A DNA stretch of 64,000 nt from Knufia peltigerae (GCA_030247855.1 JAPDRN010000113.1:50419-114418); one strand, 5' to 3'; shown: positions 50,580 to 60,023, counted from the stretch's first letter. The notes: a model not told the origin generated them from the sequence alone. Translations and numbers: made by a program.

Positions 50580-51116
50580 ATGGGTCTGGAACTCGTCTCG
50601 CCCGGCAAGAACCCGCCGGAAGAAATCAACGTCATCATCGAGATCCCGAAGGATTCCGAGCCGGTGAAGTACGAAGTGGACAAGGAAACCGGCGCGATCT
50701 TCGTCGACCGCATCCTCTCCACCCCGATGCGCTACCCCTGCAACTACGGCTACGTGCCGAGCACCCTGTGCGGCGACGGCGACCCGGCCGACGTGCTGGT
50801 GGTGCTGCCGCTGCCGCTGGTCCCGGGTTCGGTGGTGCGCTGCCGTCCGGTCGGCGTGCTGAAGATGAGCGATGAGGCGGGCAGCGACGAGAAGATCCTG
50901 GCCGTGCCGGTCACCAAGGTGTTCGGCGGCTACGCCCACGTGGAAGACATCGAGCAGGTGTCCAGCCACTGGCTGGAGCGCATCGGTCACTTCTTCGAGC
51001 ACTACAAGGACCTGGAGAAGGGCAAGTGGGTCAAGCTGGACGGTTGGGGCGGCGCGGCTGAGGCCAAGCAGATCCTGATCGAGGCGCACCAGCGCCACCT
51101 CGACAGCAAGGCCTGA
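50580..51116 (+). CDS. ppa: Inorganic pyrophosphatase (soluble, family I)
   Basis: A 178-aa cytosolic PPase. Visible: NVIIEIPKDSEPVKYEVDK, RYPCNYGYVPSTLCGDGDPA and DVLVVLPLPLVPGSVV, including the DGDPADVLV metal site, then KMSDEAGSDEKILAVPV. It pulls biosynthetic reactions forward. It coexists here with a membrane PPase and a PPi-using PFK. Confidence 0.97.
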   Translation: MGLELVSPGKNPPEEINVIIEIPKDSEPVKYEVDKETGAIFVDRILSTPMRYPCNYGYVPSTLCGDGDPADVLVVLPLPLVPGSVVRCRPVGVLKMSDEAGSDEKILAVPVTKVFGGYAHVEDIEQVSSHWLERIGHFFEHYKDLEKGKWVKLDGWGGAAEAKQILIEAHQRHLDSKA

Positions 51117-51267
51117 GACTGAACAGCATTGCTCCGGCGCACGGCGTCGGAGCGATGCGGGTCACGTTTCATGACGGCGGCACATCACCTTTGCCGCCGT
51201 ATTAGGTAAATTGCGTCACTTCACACGTCGTCGACATCGACCGTCGAGACAGCCAGGGGAATGTGTC

Positions 51268-52389
51268 GTGCGTATTCTGCTTGTTGGGGATACAGCCAGC
51301 CTGCCGGCTGAGCTGACCGAATTCATTGCCGATCTTGGGGAAGACTGGCAGCCGTTGACCGCCTCCGATGGCCACACCGCGATGACCGCGGTCGCCACCC
51401 AAGGCGTGGACGCGGTGATCGTCTGCCCGCAGTTGCCCGATCTCAACGCGACGACGTTGCTGGGACAGATCCGCACCCTGCGCCCGGAGACCATCCGCAT
51501 CGCACTGGTCGATGCGCAGCATGGCAACCGGCCGCCGCCGGCGCGCCTGATCGGTGTCGCCCATCGCTTCCTGCCATTACCGCTGGCACCCGAAGTCCTG
51601 CTGGAAGCACTGACCAGCCTGGAAGAGCTGCGCGAAGTGCTGGACAGCCCGCGCCTGCGCGATGCCATCGGCCGCATCGAGAAGCTGCCCTCGCCGCCGC
51701 ATCTGTACCTGAGCCTGACCCAGGCGCTGGAACATGACGACGACGCCGACAGCGCCGATGTCGCCAAGCTGGTCGCCGCCGATCCGGCGATCGCGGCCAA
51801 GGTGCTGCAACTTTCCAATTCGGCGTTCTTCAGCCAGGGCCGCACCATCGCCGATCTGCGCACGGCCGTGACCCGGCTGGGCCTGGCCACGCTGCGTGAC
51901 CTGGTGCTGGCCAGCGAAGTGTTCTCCGCGCCGACCTTGTCTGGCGCCGAACGCAACTCGCTGCAGCAGCGCGCCTTGATGGCCTCGCGATTGGCTGCAC
52001 GCCTGCTGCCCGACTCCAGCGCCGAACTCGGTGCCACCGCCGCACTGCTGGCCGACATCGGCCTGCTGCTGCCGGGCGTACGCAACGAACGCAGCGAACC
52101 CGAACTGGCGGACGACGACCGTCCCGGCCATGCCGAAGCCGGCGCCTATCTGCTGGGCCTGTGGGGCCTGCCGATGCCGATCATCGAGGCGGTGGCGTTC
52201 CATCTGCAACCGCAGCGCGCGAACACCCGCAGCTTCTGGGTAACCGGTGCGGTGCACGTGGCGCTGGCACTGGTCAACGGCGACCCGGTGGATGAAGAGT
52301 ATCTGCAGCGCGCCGGTGTACTGAACAAGCTTCCGCAGTGGCGCGAGCACGCCAACAGCCTGATGGGGCTGGTGCCCAGCGACGCCTGA
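51268..52389 (+). CDS. HDOD protein with degenerate receiver domain
   Basis: A 373-aa protein. Residues 1-120 have a response-regulator-like fold (RILLVGDTASLPAELTEF), but the phosphoacceptor position is Cys53 (VIVCPQLPD) instead of Asp, so it is probably not phosphorylated. Residues about 135-330 form an HDOD domain (LPSPPHLYLSL, DPAIAAKVLQLSNSAFFSQG, AVTRLGLATLRDLVLASEVF). The GTG at 51268 is supported by AGGGGA. HDOD proteins act in signalling and c-di-GMP networks; the target is unknown. Confidence 0.85.
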   Translation: MRILLVGDTASLPAELTEFIADLGEDWQPLTASDGHTAMTAVATQGVDAVIVCPQLPDLNATTLLGQIRTLRPETIRIALVDAQHGNRPPPARLIGVAHRFLPLPLAPEVLLEALTSLEELREVLDSPRLRDAIGRIEKLPSPPHLYLSLTQALEHDDDADSADVAKLVAADPAIAAKVLQLSNSAFFSQGRTIADLRTAVTRLGLATLRDLVLASEVFSAPTLSGAERNSLQQRALMASRLAARLLPDSSAELGATAALLADIGLLLPGVRNERSEPELADDDRPGHAEAGAYLLGLWGLPMPIIEAVAFHLQPQRANTRSFWVTGAVHVALALVNGDPVDEEYLQRAGVLNKLPQWREHANSLMGLVPSDA

Positions 52390-52422
52390 GGCACAGCGGC
52401 AGGCGGGTACGAATGGGACGAA

Positions 52423-52449
52423 AGGCAGGCCAGGTGGCCTGCCTTTTTT
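52423..52449 (+). terminator. Intrinsic terminator of the HDOD gene
   Basis: AGGCAGGCC/GGCCTGCCT stem with a 4-nt loop, followed by seven T residues. Confidence 0.95.
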
Positions 52450-52465
52450 CATTGTGCCGGAGGTT

Positions 52466-52489
52466 CATCCACGCATGGCGTGGATCTAC
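52466..52489 (-). repeat. SMAG palindrome (ATCCACGC family)
   Basis: Minus-oriented with GTAG head at 52489-52486, between the HDOD terminator and the 3' end of the TonB receptor gene. Confidence 0.9.
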
Positions 52490-52649
52490 TGGAAATGACC
52501 GGGAGTTCGTTCGCACGTGACGTGGATCAATCGCTGGTGACCGGAGGTTCGGCGCACGCGGCATGGACAGCCGCGTTGCCCGACCGCGCAAACAAGAAGG
52601 GCGGACCTTGCGGCCCGCCCTCCTCTTTCTGCTGTCACGCTTCGATGGA

Positions 52650-55538
52650 TCAGAAGCGCTGGGTGTACTTCATGTAGTAGTAACGACCGATGTCGAAGCC
52701 GCCGTAGTACGAGAAGCTCGAGTTCGGCTGGCTGTACATGACCGGGCCTTCGTGGTTGAACACGTTGTTGGCACCGACCGAGACCGTGGCCTGCCACGGC
52801 AGGGTGTAACGCACCTGCACATCGTGGAAGGTGTTCGAACCGACCTTGCGGGTCGGCTGGCCCAGGGTGTAGGACGAGCTGAAGTCAGGCAGGTTGCACT
52901 CGGTGTCGTAGGAGCACGGCTCCTTCATGCTCGAGTAGTAACGCACCGCCCAGTTGACGCCCAGGTTGCCCAGGCTCCAATCGACATTCAGGTTCGAACG
53001 GACGCGGAAGTTCGCACCCCAGTCGCCGGTTGCCCAGCTGGTGTGCTGCTCGACCGGGGTCTCGGCTTCGTTGTCGCGCTTGTACTCGAGGTAATCGACG
53101 TAGGTGGTCTTCCAGTCAACCACGATCTTGCCGAAGGAGAACTCCGGCAGGCGGTACTTGATGCCCAGGTCGTAACCTGCGGTTTCCTGGTAACCACCGT
53201 TGATCAGGGTACGGGTAACGTCGACCACCTGGTTGACGGTACGGCCTTCGGTACCGCGGCTGAAGCGGTCACACGCCGACGCCACACCCAGCACGTAGCA
53301 CTGGTTGAGGATCGAGGTCACCGACTCGGCGGCGATCACGTTGTCGATGCGGATCTTCCACCAGTCCAGGCTGACGTCCAGGCCCTGCACGAAGTTCGGG
53401 CTGTAGACCAGGCCGGCCGTCCAGGTCTTGGAGGTTTCCGGCTGCAGTTCCGGGTTGGAACCCGACTCGAAGGCACTGTAGGACTGGGTACCCGGACCGG
53501 TCGACTGTGCGCCACCAGAGGTGATCTGGCGGAAGTTCGCCGGAACGCCACGTGCGCCGCAGGCCGCGGCAACCGACGGGTTGCGCGAAGCCGAACCGAA
53601 GCTGCTGTCGCACGGATCGGTGTAGGCGTCGAAGGTCTGCGAGGTGCCGCCGTACATGTTGGCGATGTTCGGCGCGCGGAAGCCCGTCGAATAGGTCGCA
53701 CGCACCAGCAGGTCGTCGATCGGCTTCCACTTCAGGCCGAACTTGCTGTTGATGGTGTCGCCGAAGGTGTTGTAGTCCGAGTAGCGACCGGCCATGTCGA
53801 GCGACAGTTCCTTGGCGAACGGCATGTCGGCCAGCACCGGCACGTTCAGTTCGACGTAGAACTCGTCGAGCTTGTAGCTGCCCTTGGTCGGCGCGCCGGC
53901 CAGGTCGGTGCTCAGGCCCGACTGCAGCAGTGCATCCGGGTTGTACTCACCGCTTTCCTGACGGTGCTCGTAACCGGCGGCGATGGCCAGGTCACCGGCC
54001 GGCAGCGTGAACAGCGAGCCGGAGATGTTGGCGCTGTAAGCCTTGGTGGTGTTGGTGTAGGTGTCGTGGCTCGGCAGGAACAGGTAGGCCTGCAGTGCCG
54101 GATCAGCCAGCGAGCCGTTGCCGGTGGAGCCGTACGGTGCGAGCGGGTTCCACGGGGTGCAACCGGCGATCACCTTGCCCGGGGTGCCGCAACGGGCAAC
54201 ATCGCCATCCATGAAGGACGGGCCGACGGCGTTCTGCACGTTCGGGATGAACAGGTTGCCGGTGCCGGTCTTGACGCCCTTGTTCTGGTTGTAGACGTAA
54301 CCCACGTCCCAATCCCAGAACTTGTCAGCGAATTCGAACGAACCTTCCAGGCCGGCCGAGAAGCGGAAGGTTTCCTGCTCGGATTCGGTCTGGCGCGGGA
54401 ACTCGGAGGTGCGACGGATGAAGTTCGCGTCCTTGCCCAGCGGGTTGTAGATGCTGTCGCCCGACAGCGGGGTGCCGTAGACCTCGGACTGGTACGGGTA
54501 GCCGGCGATCTGCGAGGTCGCGGTGCGCTTGGTGTACAGCACGTTCGCGGTAGCGCGGATGTTGTCGGTCAGGTCGTAGTTGCCGTTGGCAAAGACCGAG
54601 CGACGGGTCAGCTTGTTCTGCAGCCACATTTCCTGGCTGGCATTGGTGTAGTCGGCGGTGCCGAACTCACGGAAGTCGCCCATGCCGTTGCCGGCACCGG
54701 TATTGGCACGGGTGTACCAGATATCGTCGTTGGCGTCCTTCGGGGTACCCATGTCGTCGATCAGCACGCCATGGTTGGATGCCGGCGACCAGCCGTTGGC
54801 ATCGTCGTCGGTCGGGAACGGATGGAAGCGACCGTTCGGGTAGCGGCTGAAGGAGCGGTCCTTGGCCTGGACCTCGTCTTCCTTGCTGTACTCGGCGCCG
54901 AAGGTGATCGAACCGCGCTCACCGGTCTGGCCGTAGACGAAGTTGTAGACCTGCTTCTGGCCGTCGCCCTGGCCGTACTGACCACCGTAGACGCTGGCTT
55001 CCAGGCCGTCGAAGTTCTTGCGGGTGATGATGTTGACCACGCCGGCGATGGCGTCGGAACCATAGATGGCCGATGCACCGTCGGTCAGCACTTCGATGCG
55101 TTCCACGACCGAGGTCGGGATCGAAGCCAGGTCGGTGTAGCCGCCGGTGCTGGTGCCCATGCGCTTGCCGTCCAGCAGCACCAGGGTGCGCTCCGGGCCG
55201 AGGTTGCGCAGGTCGACGTACTGGCCGCCGACTTCTTCGCCCGAAGACAGGGCATCGGCGCGGCTGATCGCCGGCGAACCGGTCGCCGACAGGTTCTGCA
55301 CGATGTCGGCAACGCTGGTGAAGCCCTGCTTTTCAATATCGGCGCGCTGCAGCGCGATCACCGGCTGCGCGGTTTCCATGCTCGCCTGGCGGATACGCGA
55401 ACCGGTGACCGAGATGCGGTCCAGGTCGGTCGTGCCGCCGGCAGCTGCGTCCTGCGCCGAAGCGAAGGACGGTGCCAAGGCAAGCGCAATGCCGGCCGGC
55501 AGCAAGCCGAGCCGCACTGCGGGAATACGAACGTTCAT
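52650..55538 (-). CDS. TonB-dependent outer-membrane receptor
   Basis: A 962-aa receptor. Signal peptide about 1-29 (cleavage SFASA/Q); TonB box-like DRISVTGSRI; plug domain about 35-170 (IQQ-like ADIVQNLSATGSP, LVLLDGKRMG, VVERIEVLTDGASAIYGSDA, GVVNIITRK); then a 22-strand barrel ending in the aromatic C-terminus YYYMKYTQRF. The ligand is unknown; members of this clade import siderophores, peptides or plant sugars. The ribosome site GGAGAG precedes 55538. Directly behind an AraC regulator. Confidence 0.95.
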   Translation of the reverse strand: MNVRIPAVRLGLLPAGIALALAPSFASAQDAAAGGTTDLDRISVTGSRIRQASMETAQPVIALQRADIEKQGFTSVADIVQNLSATGSPAISRADALSSGEEVGGQYVDLRNLGPERTLVLLDGKRMGTSTGGYTDLASIPTSVVERIEVLTDGASAIYGSDAIAGVVNIITRKNFDGLEASVYGGQYGQGDGQKQVYNFVYGQTGERGSITFGAEYSKEDEVQAKDRSFSRYPNGRFHPFPTDDDANGWSPASNHGVLIDDMGTPKDANDDIWYTRANTGAGNGMGDFREFGTADYTNASQEMWLQNKLTRRSVFANGNYDLTDNIRATANVLYTKRTATSQIAGYPYQSEVYGTPLSGDSIYNPLGKDANFIRRTSEFPRQTESEQETFRFSAGLEGSFEFADKFWDWDVGYVYNQNKGVKTGTGNLFIPNVQNAVGPSFMDGDVARCGTPGKVIAGCTPWNPLAPYGSTGNGSLADPALQAYLFLPSHDTYTNTTKAYSANISGSLFTLPAGDLAIAAGYEHRQESGEYNPDALLQSGLSTDLAGAPTKGSYKLDEFYVELNVPVLADMPFAKELSLDMAGRYSDYNTFGDTINSKFGLKWKPIDDLLVRATYSTGFRAPNIANMYGGTSQTFDAYTDPCDSSFGSASRNPSVAAACGARGVPANFRQITSGGAQSTGPGTQSYSAFESGSNPELQPETSKTWTAGLVYSPNFVQGLDVSLDWWKIRIDNVIAAESVTSILNQCYVLGVASACDRFSRGTEGRTVNQVVDVTRTLINGGYQETAGYDLGIKYRLPEFSFGKIVVDWKTTYVDYLEYKRDNEAETPVEQHTSWATGDWGANFRVRSNLNVDWSLGNLGVNWAVRYYSSMKEPCSYDTECNLPDFSSSYTLGQPTRKVGSNTFHDVQVRYTLPWQATVSVGANNVFNHEGPVMYSQPNSSFSYYGGFDIGRYYYMKYTQRF

Positions 55539-55550
55539 CAATCTCTCCAA

Positions 55551-55590
55551 GGTACGTGTTAGTAGCGTGTTAAAACGCCGTAGCACGTTA
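55551..55590 (-). promoter_or_regulatory. Three 11-bp direct repeats, candidate operator
   Basis: On the minus strand TAACGTGCTAC (55590-55580), TAACACGCTAC (55572-55562) and TAACACGTACC (55561-55551) lie between the AraC stop (the first repeat includes its TAA) and the TonB receptor start. They may bind the AraC protein. Confidence 0.5.
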
Positions 55591-56487
55591 CGATTGCGTT
55601 GCAGCGCTGTATTTGCGCGACACAACCGGAGACTTTGCGGAGTGTGGCGGAAGCTGTCCATCGTTCTCGCGGAAGCGCGAGGCGGACTGGCCGTAGCGGG
55701 CGCGGAAGGCACGCGCGAAGCTGCAGCAGTTGTCGAAACCGCTGGCGGCAGCGACTTCGCCGACCATCATGTCGGTGTCGCGCAGCAGATCGGCCGCGCG
55801 CTCAAGGCGCAACCGTGCCGAAAGCGACTGCGGGCTTTCCTCGTACAGGCTCTGGAACGTCTTGGAGAGATACCAGCTGGAGAAGTTGGTCAGCTCGGCC
55901 AGTTCGCCGATGCGCACCACACGGTGGCTGTTGCCCTCCAGATACAGGCGCGCGCGCTGCATGCGGCCAAACACCTGGCGCTTGCGACTGCGCGAGCGGC
56001 CGGGGCAACGCTGTACGTTGTCTGCCAGGCTGCGCTGCAGACCGGCCAGATGCAGCAGCAATGGACGCAGCGCCTGCGCCGGCTGCCCGCTGGCGAGGGC
56101 GTCACGCCACAGGCGCAGCGCCACGCGTGCATCGGCCCGGTTCATCAGGCCGCGGCCGGCGTACAGGCCGCAGTCGGCCATTTCGGTCAGCACGCGCAGC
56201 GCTTCGACGTTCAGGTTCATGCCCACGCACAGGCCGTTGCGTCCGGCTTGGACCAGCGGCCTGGACTCCTTCTCGAACGCGATCCACTCGCCCTGGCGAA
56301 GGCGGAACCGCCCTTCCTTGGCTTCCACCCACGAGGTACCGCGCACCTGCATCCAGACGCTGAAACTGGTGCCGGCGGTCTGCAGGCTGCCGAGGCGGGC
56401 AACGCCCATGCAGGTCGGCGCGACATCGTCGATCGCCTTGTCCAGGGAGAGGGTTTGGCCACGATCGGCCAGCGAGAGTTGACGCAT
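55588..56487 (-). CDS. AraC family transcriptional regulator
   Basis: A 299-aa regulator. The N-terminal sensor domain (1-190) has SVWMQVRGTSWVEAKEGRFR; the C-terminal pair of HTH motifs (about 195-290) reads RIGELAELTNFSSWYLSKTF and VGEVAAASGFDNCCSFARAF, with RARYGQSASRFR at the end. It is likely to control the TonB receptor 49 bases downstream on the same strand. Ligand unknown. Confidence 0.92.
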   Translation of the reverse strand: MRQLSLADRGQTLSLDKAIDDVAPTCMGVARLGSLQTAGTSFSVWMQVRGTSWVEAKEGRFRLRQGEWIAFEKESRPLVQAGRNGLCVGMNLNVEALRVLTEMADCGLYAGRGLMNRADARVALRLWRDALASGQPAQALRPLLLHLAGLQRSLADNVQRCPGRSRSRKRQVFGRMQRARLYLEGNSHRVVRIGELAELTNFSSWYLSKTFQSLYEESPQSLSARLRLERAADLLRDTDMMVGEVAAASGFDNCCSFARAFRARYGQSASRFRENDGQLPPHSAKSPVVSRKYSAATQS

Positions 56488-56602
56488 GGAGGCACCACGG
56501 ATTTGCCAAGTACAGGCCTCCGTTTTGCCAAATCAGGCGGCAGCGCGTCAGGAAAGACTGCCGAGATCGCCACGAATTCGCGGCGAGATCGTCACGAAGA
56601 AA

Positions 56603-58915
56603 TTACGAAGGCCCTTTCTCGTTCAATATCAGCAACTTGGAGAATGCGGGGAACAGCGTGGGCGGTTGTTCGGGCAGTCGCATCACGCCGATGTCGGCGC
56701 CATCGCTGATGGCCAGGGCCAGATACAGGCTGTTTCCATCTGCGCTGGCGCTGAGTCCATTGCCTGCGCTCAGCCGCTGTGCGTCCAGACAGCGCTCCGC
56801 TTCTTCGCGTCCGGACTGGATACGGACCAGGGTCGTGCCACAGCTGGCACTGCTGCCGAGGTAGTCGATGCTACCGTTGCCGGCCACGGTCCAAGTCCGG
56901 TAGCGCCAACGGCTGGGCCGGTCCTCGCTGAGCTGCTGCACGCTGGCCGGGGTCAATGCAGCGTCCACCGACCACAGCCCGCCCGCTGCCAGCCGGGTGA
57001 ACAGCACCCGCCCGCTACTGCGGTCGAAACGCGCCTGCGACACGCCCTCCAGGCTGGCCAACCGCCGCCAGGGCTGCGCGCTGCGGTCGAACAGGCTCAA
57101 ACGGGTGTGCTGGTCGGCATCACGTTCAACCACCAGCAGTTGCTCCGCGTCTGCACCGTACAACGCCTGCAACGGCTGCTCGGCGGGGACCGGAAGGCGA
57201 TGCAGCTGTTCGTCGCGCGGAGCGATCTCGTAGACAACCGCTTCCCCGTGCTCATCACGGCCCACCACCAGCAGATGCCGGCTGTCGGCCGACCAGTCCG
57301 GCGCTTGCCGTGCTTCTGGCTTCAGCCCCTCGATCGGCCGCAGCGACTCCGGCCGCTGCATGTCGGCCCACCACAGCGCAAAGCTGCCGGAACGATCGGA
57401 ACTGAACACCAGCTGCCGTCCATCCGGCGCCACCATCGGTTGCCCATCGCGGCCGCTGGAGGCAAACAGACGCTCGCCTGCACCACCCTGCGCGGGCATC
57501 CTGAACACGCCGAACTGCGCGCGCCGATGCACGAACGCCAGCATGTCGCCGCGGCGGGAGACCGCCGGCCACTGCGCATCGTCGAGCCCCGCGTCGCGCA
57601 GCGTGCGGCGCTCGACGTCGAGGTAGTACAGGCGCGCTTCGCTGTCCACGCGACGACCGAACACGATATGTCGACCGTCGCCCAGCCATGCCCAACCGCG
57701 CAGCTCGGCCGATTCGGTCGTCAGCTGCTCGGGCGTGCCGCCGCTGGCAGGCATCCGCCACAGGTCGCCCAACTGAGGGTTGCGGACAAACACCAGCCAT
57801 TTGCCATCCGGGGAATAGCGCGGGGCGTAATCGAAATCATCTTCGTCGACAGCGTAATCCAGCGCACGCCATTGGCCGCTGGCCAGATCGAGCACGCGGA
57901 TGCCGCGATGGGCATAGCGACCAACCATGCTGCCGAAGACCAGGCCGCGGCCATCGGGTGTCCAGTCGAAACTCAGCAACTCGGTGCCGTCGCAGCGCGT
58001 GGCCTGGCGCACGGCGCCGCCGGTGGCACTGGCGATCAATACCTGGCAGCTGTCATCAGCACCAAAGCGGGCGAAGGCAATTTCGCGGCCATCCGGCGAC
58101 CAGTTCGGGAAACGGTCGCTGGCACCTGCCGGAGGCGAAAGCAGCTGGCGTGCGGGCGCGTTGCCGGAGGTCTGCACCTTGATGGCATTGCCGCCGGCGC
58201 CATCGTCGTTGGCGCCTTCGTAGGCGACCTGCGATCCATCAGGCGAAAGTGTGGGATAGGTCTCAAAACCGGCCGTGGCGGTAATCAATCGATACGGTCG
58301 CTCAGGGCTTCCGATCACCCGCGTGCCGTTCTCCACTGCCGCGTCCACCGGAGAGTTCGCCGGTGCCGGGCGGCGCAGCAGCAGTACGCTCAATACCACC
58401 AGTGCCAGCAGCATCACTACGCCAAGCGCCAGCAGCAGGCGACGGCGGAGACGCCGCCAGCGGCGACTGCCGCGTTCAACCACGGGCGCGCCGGCATCCG
58501 GCGCAGGCGGTGGCGGTGCAGACGATTCCTCGGCAACAGCGATCGCATCGGTCTCGTGGTCCGCCAGCGGCTGCACCGGCACAAGCAAGCGGTAGCCGGT
58601 CTTGGCGATGGTCTCGATGTACGCCTGGCCGTTGTCGTCGTCGACGCTGAACGCCTTGCGCAGTTGGGTGACAGCCTGGGTCAGCACATCGTTGGTCGGC
58701 AGCGTGTCCGGCCACACTTCGGCGAACAGCTCGTCACGGGTCACCACCCGCCCCGGCTGTCGCATCAATACGCGCAGCACGCCCAGCGACTTGGGCGTCA
58801 AACGGCGTGTACGGCGGGCACCGGCGACTTCGACCTCACGCGAGGACAAAGTAACAATGCACTCACCGACGCGGACGCGGTCGGATTCAGGCGATTGGAT
58901 TTCGCTGTTGATCAT
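56603..58915 (-). CDS. CadC-like membrane-anchored regulator with TolB-type propeller
   Basis: A 770-aa one-component regulator. The N-terminal OmpR/PhoB winged helix (about 15-112) has LTPKSLGVLRVLMRQPGRVV and DVLTQAVTQLRKAFSVDD; one TM helix is at 159-180; the periplasmic part is a WD40/TolB-like beta-propeller with repeated SPDG motifs (LSPDGSQVAYEG, SPDGREIAFAR, SPDGKWLVF). DNA binding inside and sensing outside are expected. Transcribed away from the AraC gene's upstream region. Confidence 0.9.
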   Translation of the reverse strand: MINSEIQSPESDRVRVGECIVTLSSREVEVAGARRTRRLTPKSLGVLRVLMRQPGRVVTRDELFAEVWPDTLPTNDVLTQAVTQLRKAFSVDDDNGQAYIETIAKTGYRLLVPVQPLADHETDAIAVAEESSAPPPPAPDAGAPVVERGSRRWRRLRRRLLLALGVVMLLALVVLSVLLLRRPAPANSPVDAAVENGTRVIGSPERPYRLITATAGFETYPTLSPDGSQVAYEGANDDGAGGNAIKVQTSGNAPARQLLSPPAGASDRFPNWSPDGREIAFARFGADDSCQVLIASATGGAVRQATRCDGTELLSFDWTPDGRGLVFGSMVGRYAHRGIRVLDLASGQWRALDYAVDEDDFDYAPRYSPDGKWLVFVRNPQLGDLWRMPASGGTPEQLTTESAELRGWAWLGDGRHIVFGRRVDSEARLYYLDVERRTLRDAGLDDAQWPAVSRRGDMLAFVHRRAQFGVFRMPAQGGAGERLFASSGRDGQPMVAPDGRQLVFSSDRSGSFALWWADMQRPESLRPIEGLKPEARQAPDWSADSRHLLVVGRDEHGEAVVYEIAPRDEQLHRLPVPAEQPLQALYGADAEQLLVVERDADQHTRLSLFDRSAQPWRRLASLEGVSQARFDRSSGRVLFTRLAAGGLWSVDAALTPASVQQLSEDRPSRWRYRTWTVAGNGSIDYLGSSASCGTTLVRIQSGREEAERCLDAQRLSAGNGLSASADGNSLYLALAISDGADIGVMRLPEQPPTLFPAFSKLLILNEKGPS

Positions 58916-59133
58916 TCGTTGCTATGGGGCTGAAACAGGCCGCGAACACTGTTCACCATCGATCCCTTCCCATCCTTGGCACAGCAAGAAGCCAGATTCC
59001 GCACAAAGCATCGGCGCATACCGCAAAAAAAACGAAGCCTCCGGATATTAGCCTATGCCGGTTACCTCGCCTATCGCGTGGTCGACATCAGGCTCTCTCT
59101 CGCCGACGCATTCACATAATAAGCATCATCATT

Positions 59134-59160
59134 CGCGCCCTTCTGGGCGCGATATTTTTA
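59134..59160 (+). terminator. Orphan plus-strand terminator
   Basis: CGCGCCC/GGGCGCG stem with TTCT loop, then ATATTTTTAT. Both flanking genes are on the minus strand and no plus-strand gene precedes it within 200 bases, so it may end an unannotated RNA or a long antisense transcript. Confidence 0.55.
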
Positions 59161-59174
59161 TCTGGCGTTCATTT

Positions 59175-59846
59175 TCAGAAGCGTTTCAGCATGGTCAGAC
59201 CGACCAAGCGCGAAACCACCAGTGCTACATACATGACGCCGGAAAACTGCTCCAGCATCACCAGCGCGCGGGCCTGCGGATGCAGTGGCACGACATCACT
59301 GAGACCTACCCCCGACAATAAGCTGAAGCTCAGATAAAGCAGCTCCATCCATGTGCGCTGCGCTCCACCAATGCCGCCCTGGAAACTGCCCGGATACCAC
59401 TGCTGACATACGGCAAAGGTAAAGGCGAACGCCCATGCCAACAACGTGAACGTGGCACCAGCGGCGAACAGCTCGTCGCGGGTCACTTTGTGGTCCTGCA
59501 GCATGTAGGCGATCAACGCACCGGCGGTATAGAAATACAGCAGACTTTCCAGCAGTTGTGCAGTGATGCCCAGTGCAGGCCGGTCGAGCAGGGCCGCGGA
59601 TAGTGAAAACACCACCGCCGGAATGGCCAGCACCAACGCCAGCCATGTCCCCAGCGGACTGCGCTGCACCACCCACAGTGCCAGGCCGAGCACGGCCATG
59701 CCGAACACGCCTACTGCCGCGCGCCCGGCAGCGGTTTCGTCCAACGCCGGGTACAGCAGTACCGACAGCAGCTGCGCGCCGAGCAGCCAGGCAGAGGGAT
59801 GACGGCGGGCGATGGCCAGCCAGCGGGTGGTGACAGCAATGGGCAT
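59175..59846 (-). CDS. Two-pore-loop-type ion channel with degenerate filter
   Basis: A 223-aa membrane protein with about six TM helices. The C-terminal part (165-223) has the TM-pore-TM layout of Ion_trans_2 proteins, but the filter reads SGVGLSD (178-184) instead of TxGYGD. ARALVMLEQFSGVMYVALVV follows, typical of rhizobial and Xanthomonad homologues. Potassium selectivity is doubtful. The ATG at 59846 was chosen because upstream codons are repeat-derived. Confidence 0.75.
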   Translation of the reverse strand: MPIAVTTRWLAIARRHPSAWLLGAQLLSVLLYPALDETAAGRAAVGVFGMAVLGLALWVVQRSPLGTWLALVLAIPAVVFSLSAALLDRPALGITAQLLESLLYFYTAGALIAYMLQDHKVTRDELFAAGATFTLLAWAFAFTFAVCQQWYPGSFQGGIGGAQRTWMELLYLSFSLLSGVGLSDVVPLHPQARALVMLEQFSGVMYVALVVSRLVGLTMLKRF

Positions 59847-59914
59847 GGTTCCGTGTCCCCGGGGAACGATGGGGCGAGGATAGCGGCATGTCGGTGAGAT
59901 GGGTGATGGGATGA

Positions 59915-59937
59915 CGCCGGGCATGACCCGGCGCTGC
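59915..59937 (-). repeat. Degenerate SMAG palindrome
   Basis: CGCCGGGCATGACCCGGCG with a GCAG head in place of GTAG, between the channel gene start and the thiC stop. Confidence 0.7.
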
Positions 59938-59947
59938 CCCTCTGCGA

Positions 59948-60023
59948 TCAGCCCTGCTGGTAGACCTCGGCGCCGGCTGCACGGAACTGTTCGGACTTCT
60001 CCTGCATGCCCTTCTCGGCGTAC

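Noticed and set aside
52563..55562. A 999-codon open frame on the plus strand opposite the TonB receptor
   Set aside because: It is antisense to a receptor with clear plug and barrel motifs. Long antisense frames are common in GC-rich DNA, and the translation is His/Arg/Val-rich without any family motif.
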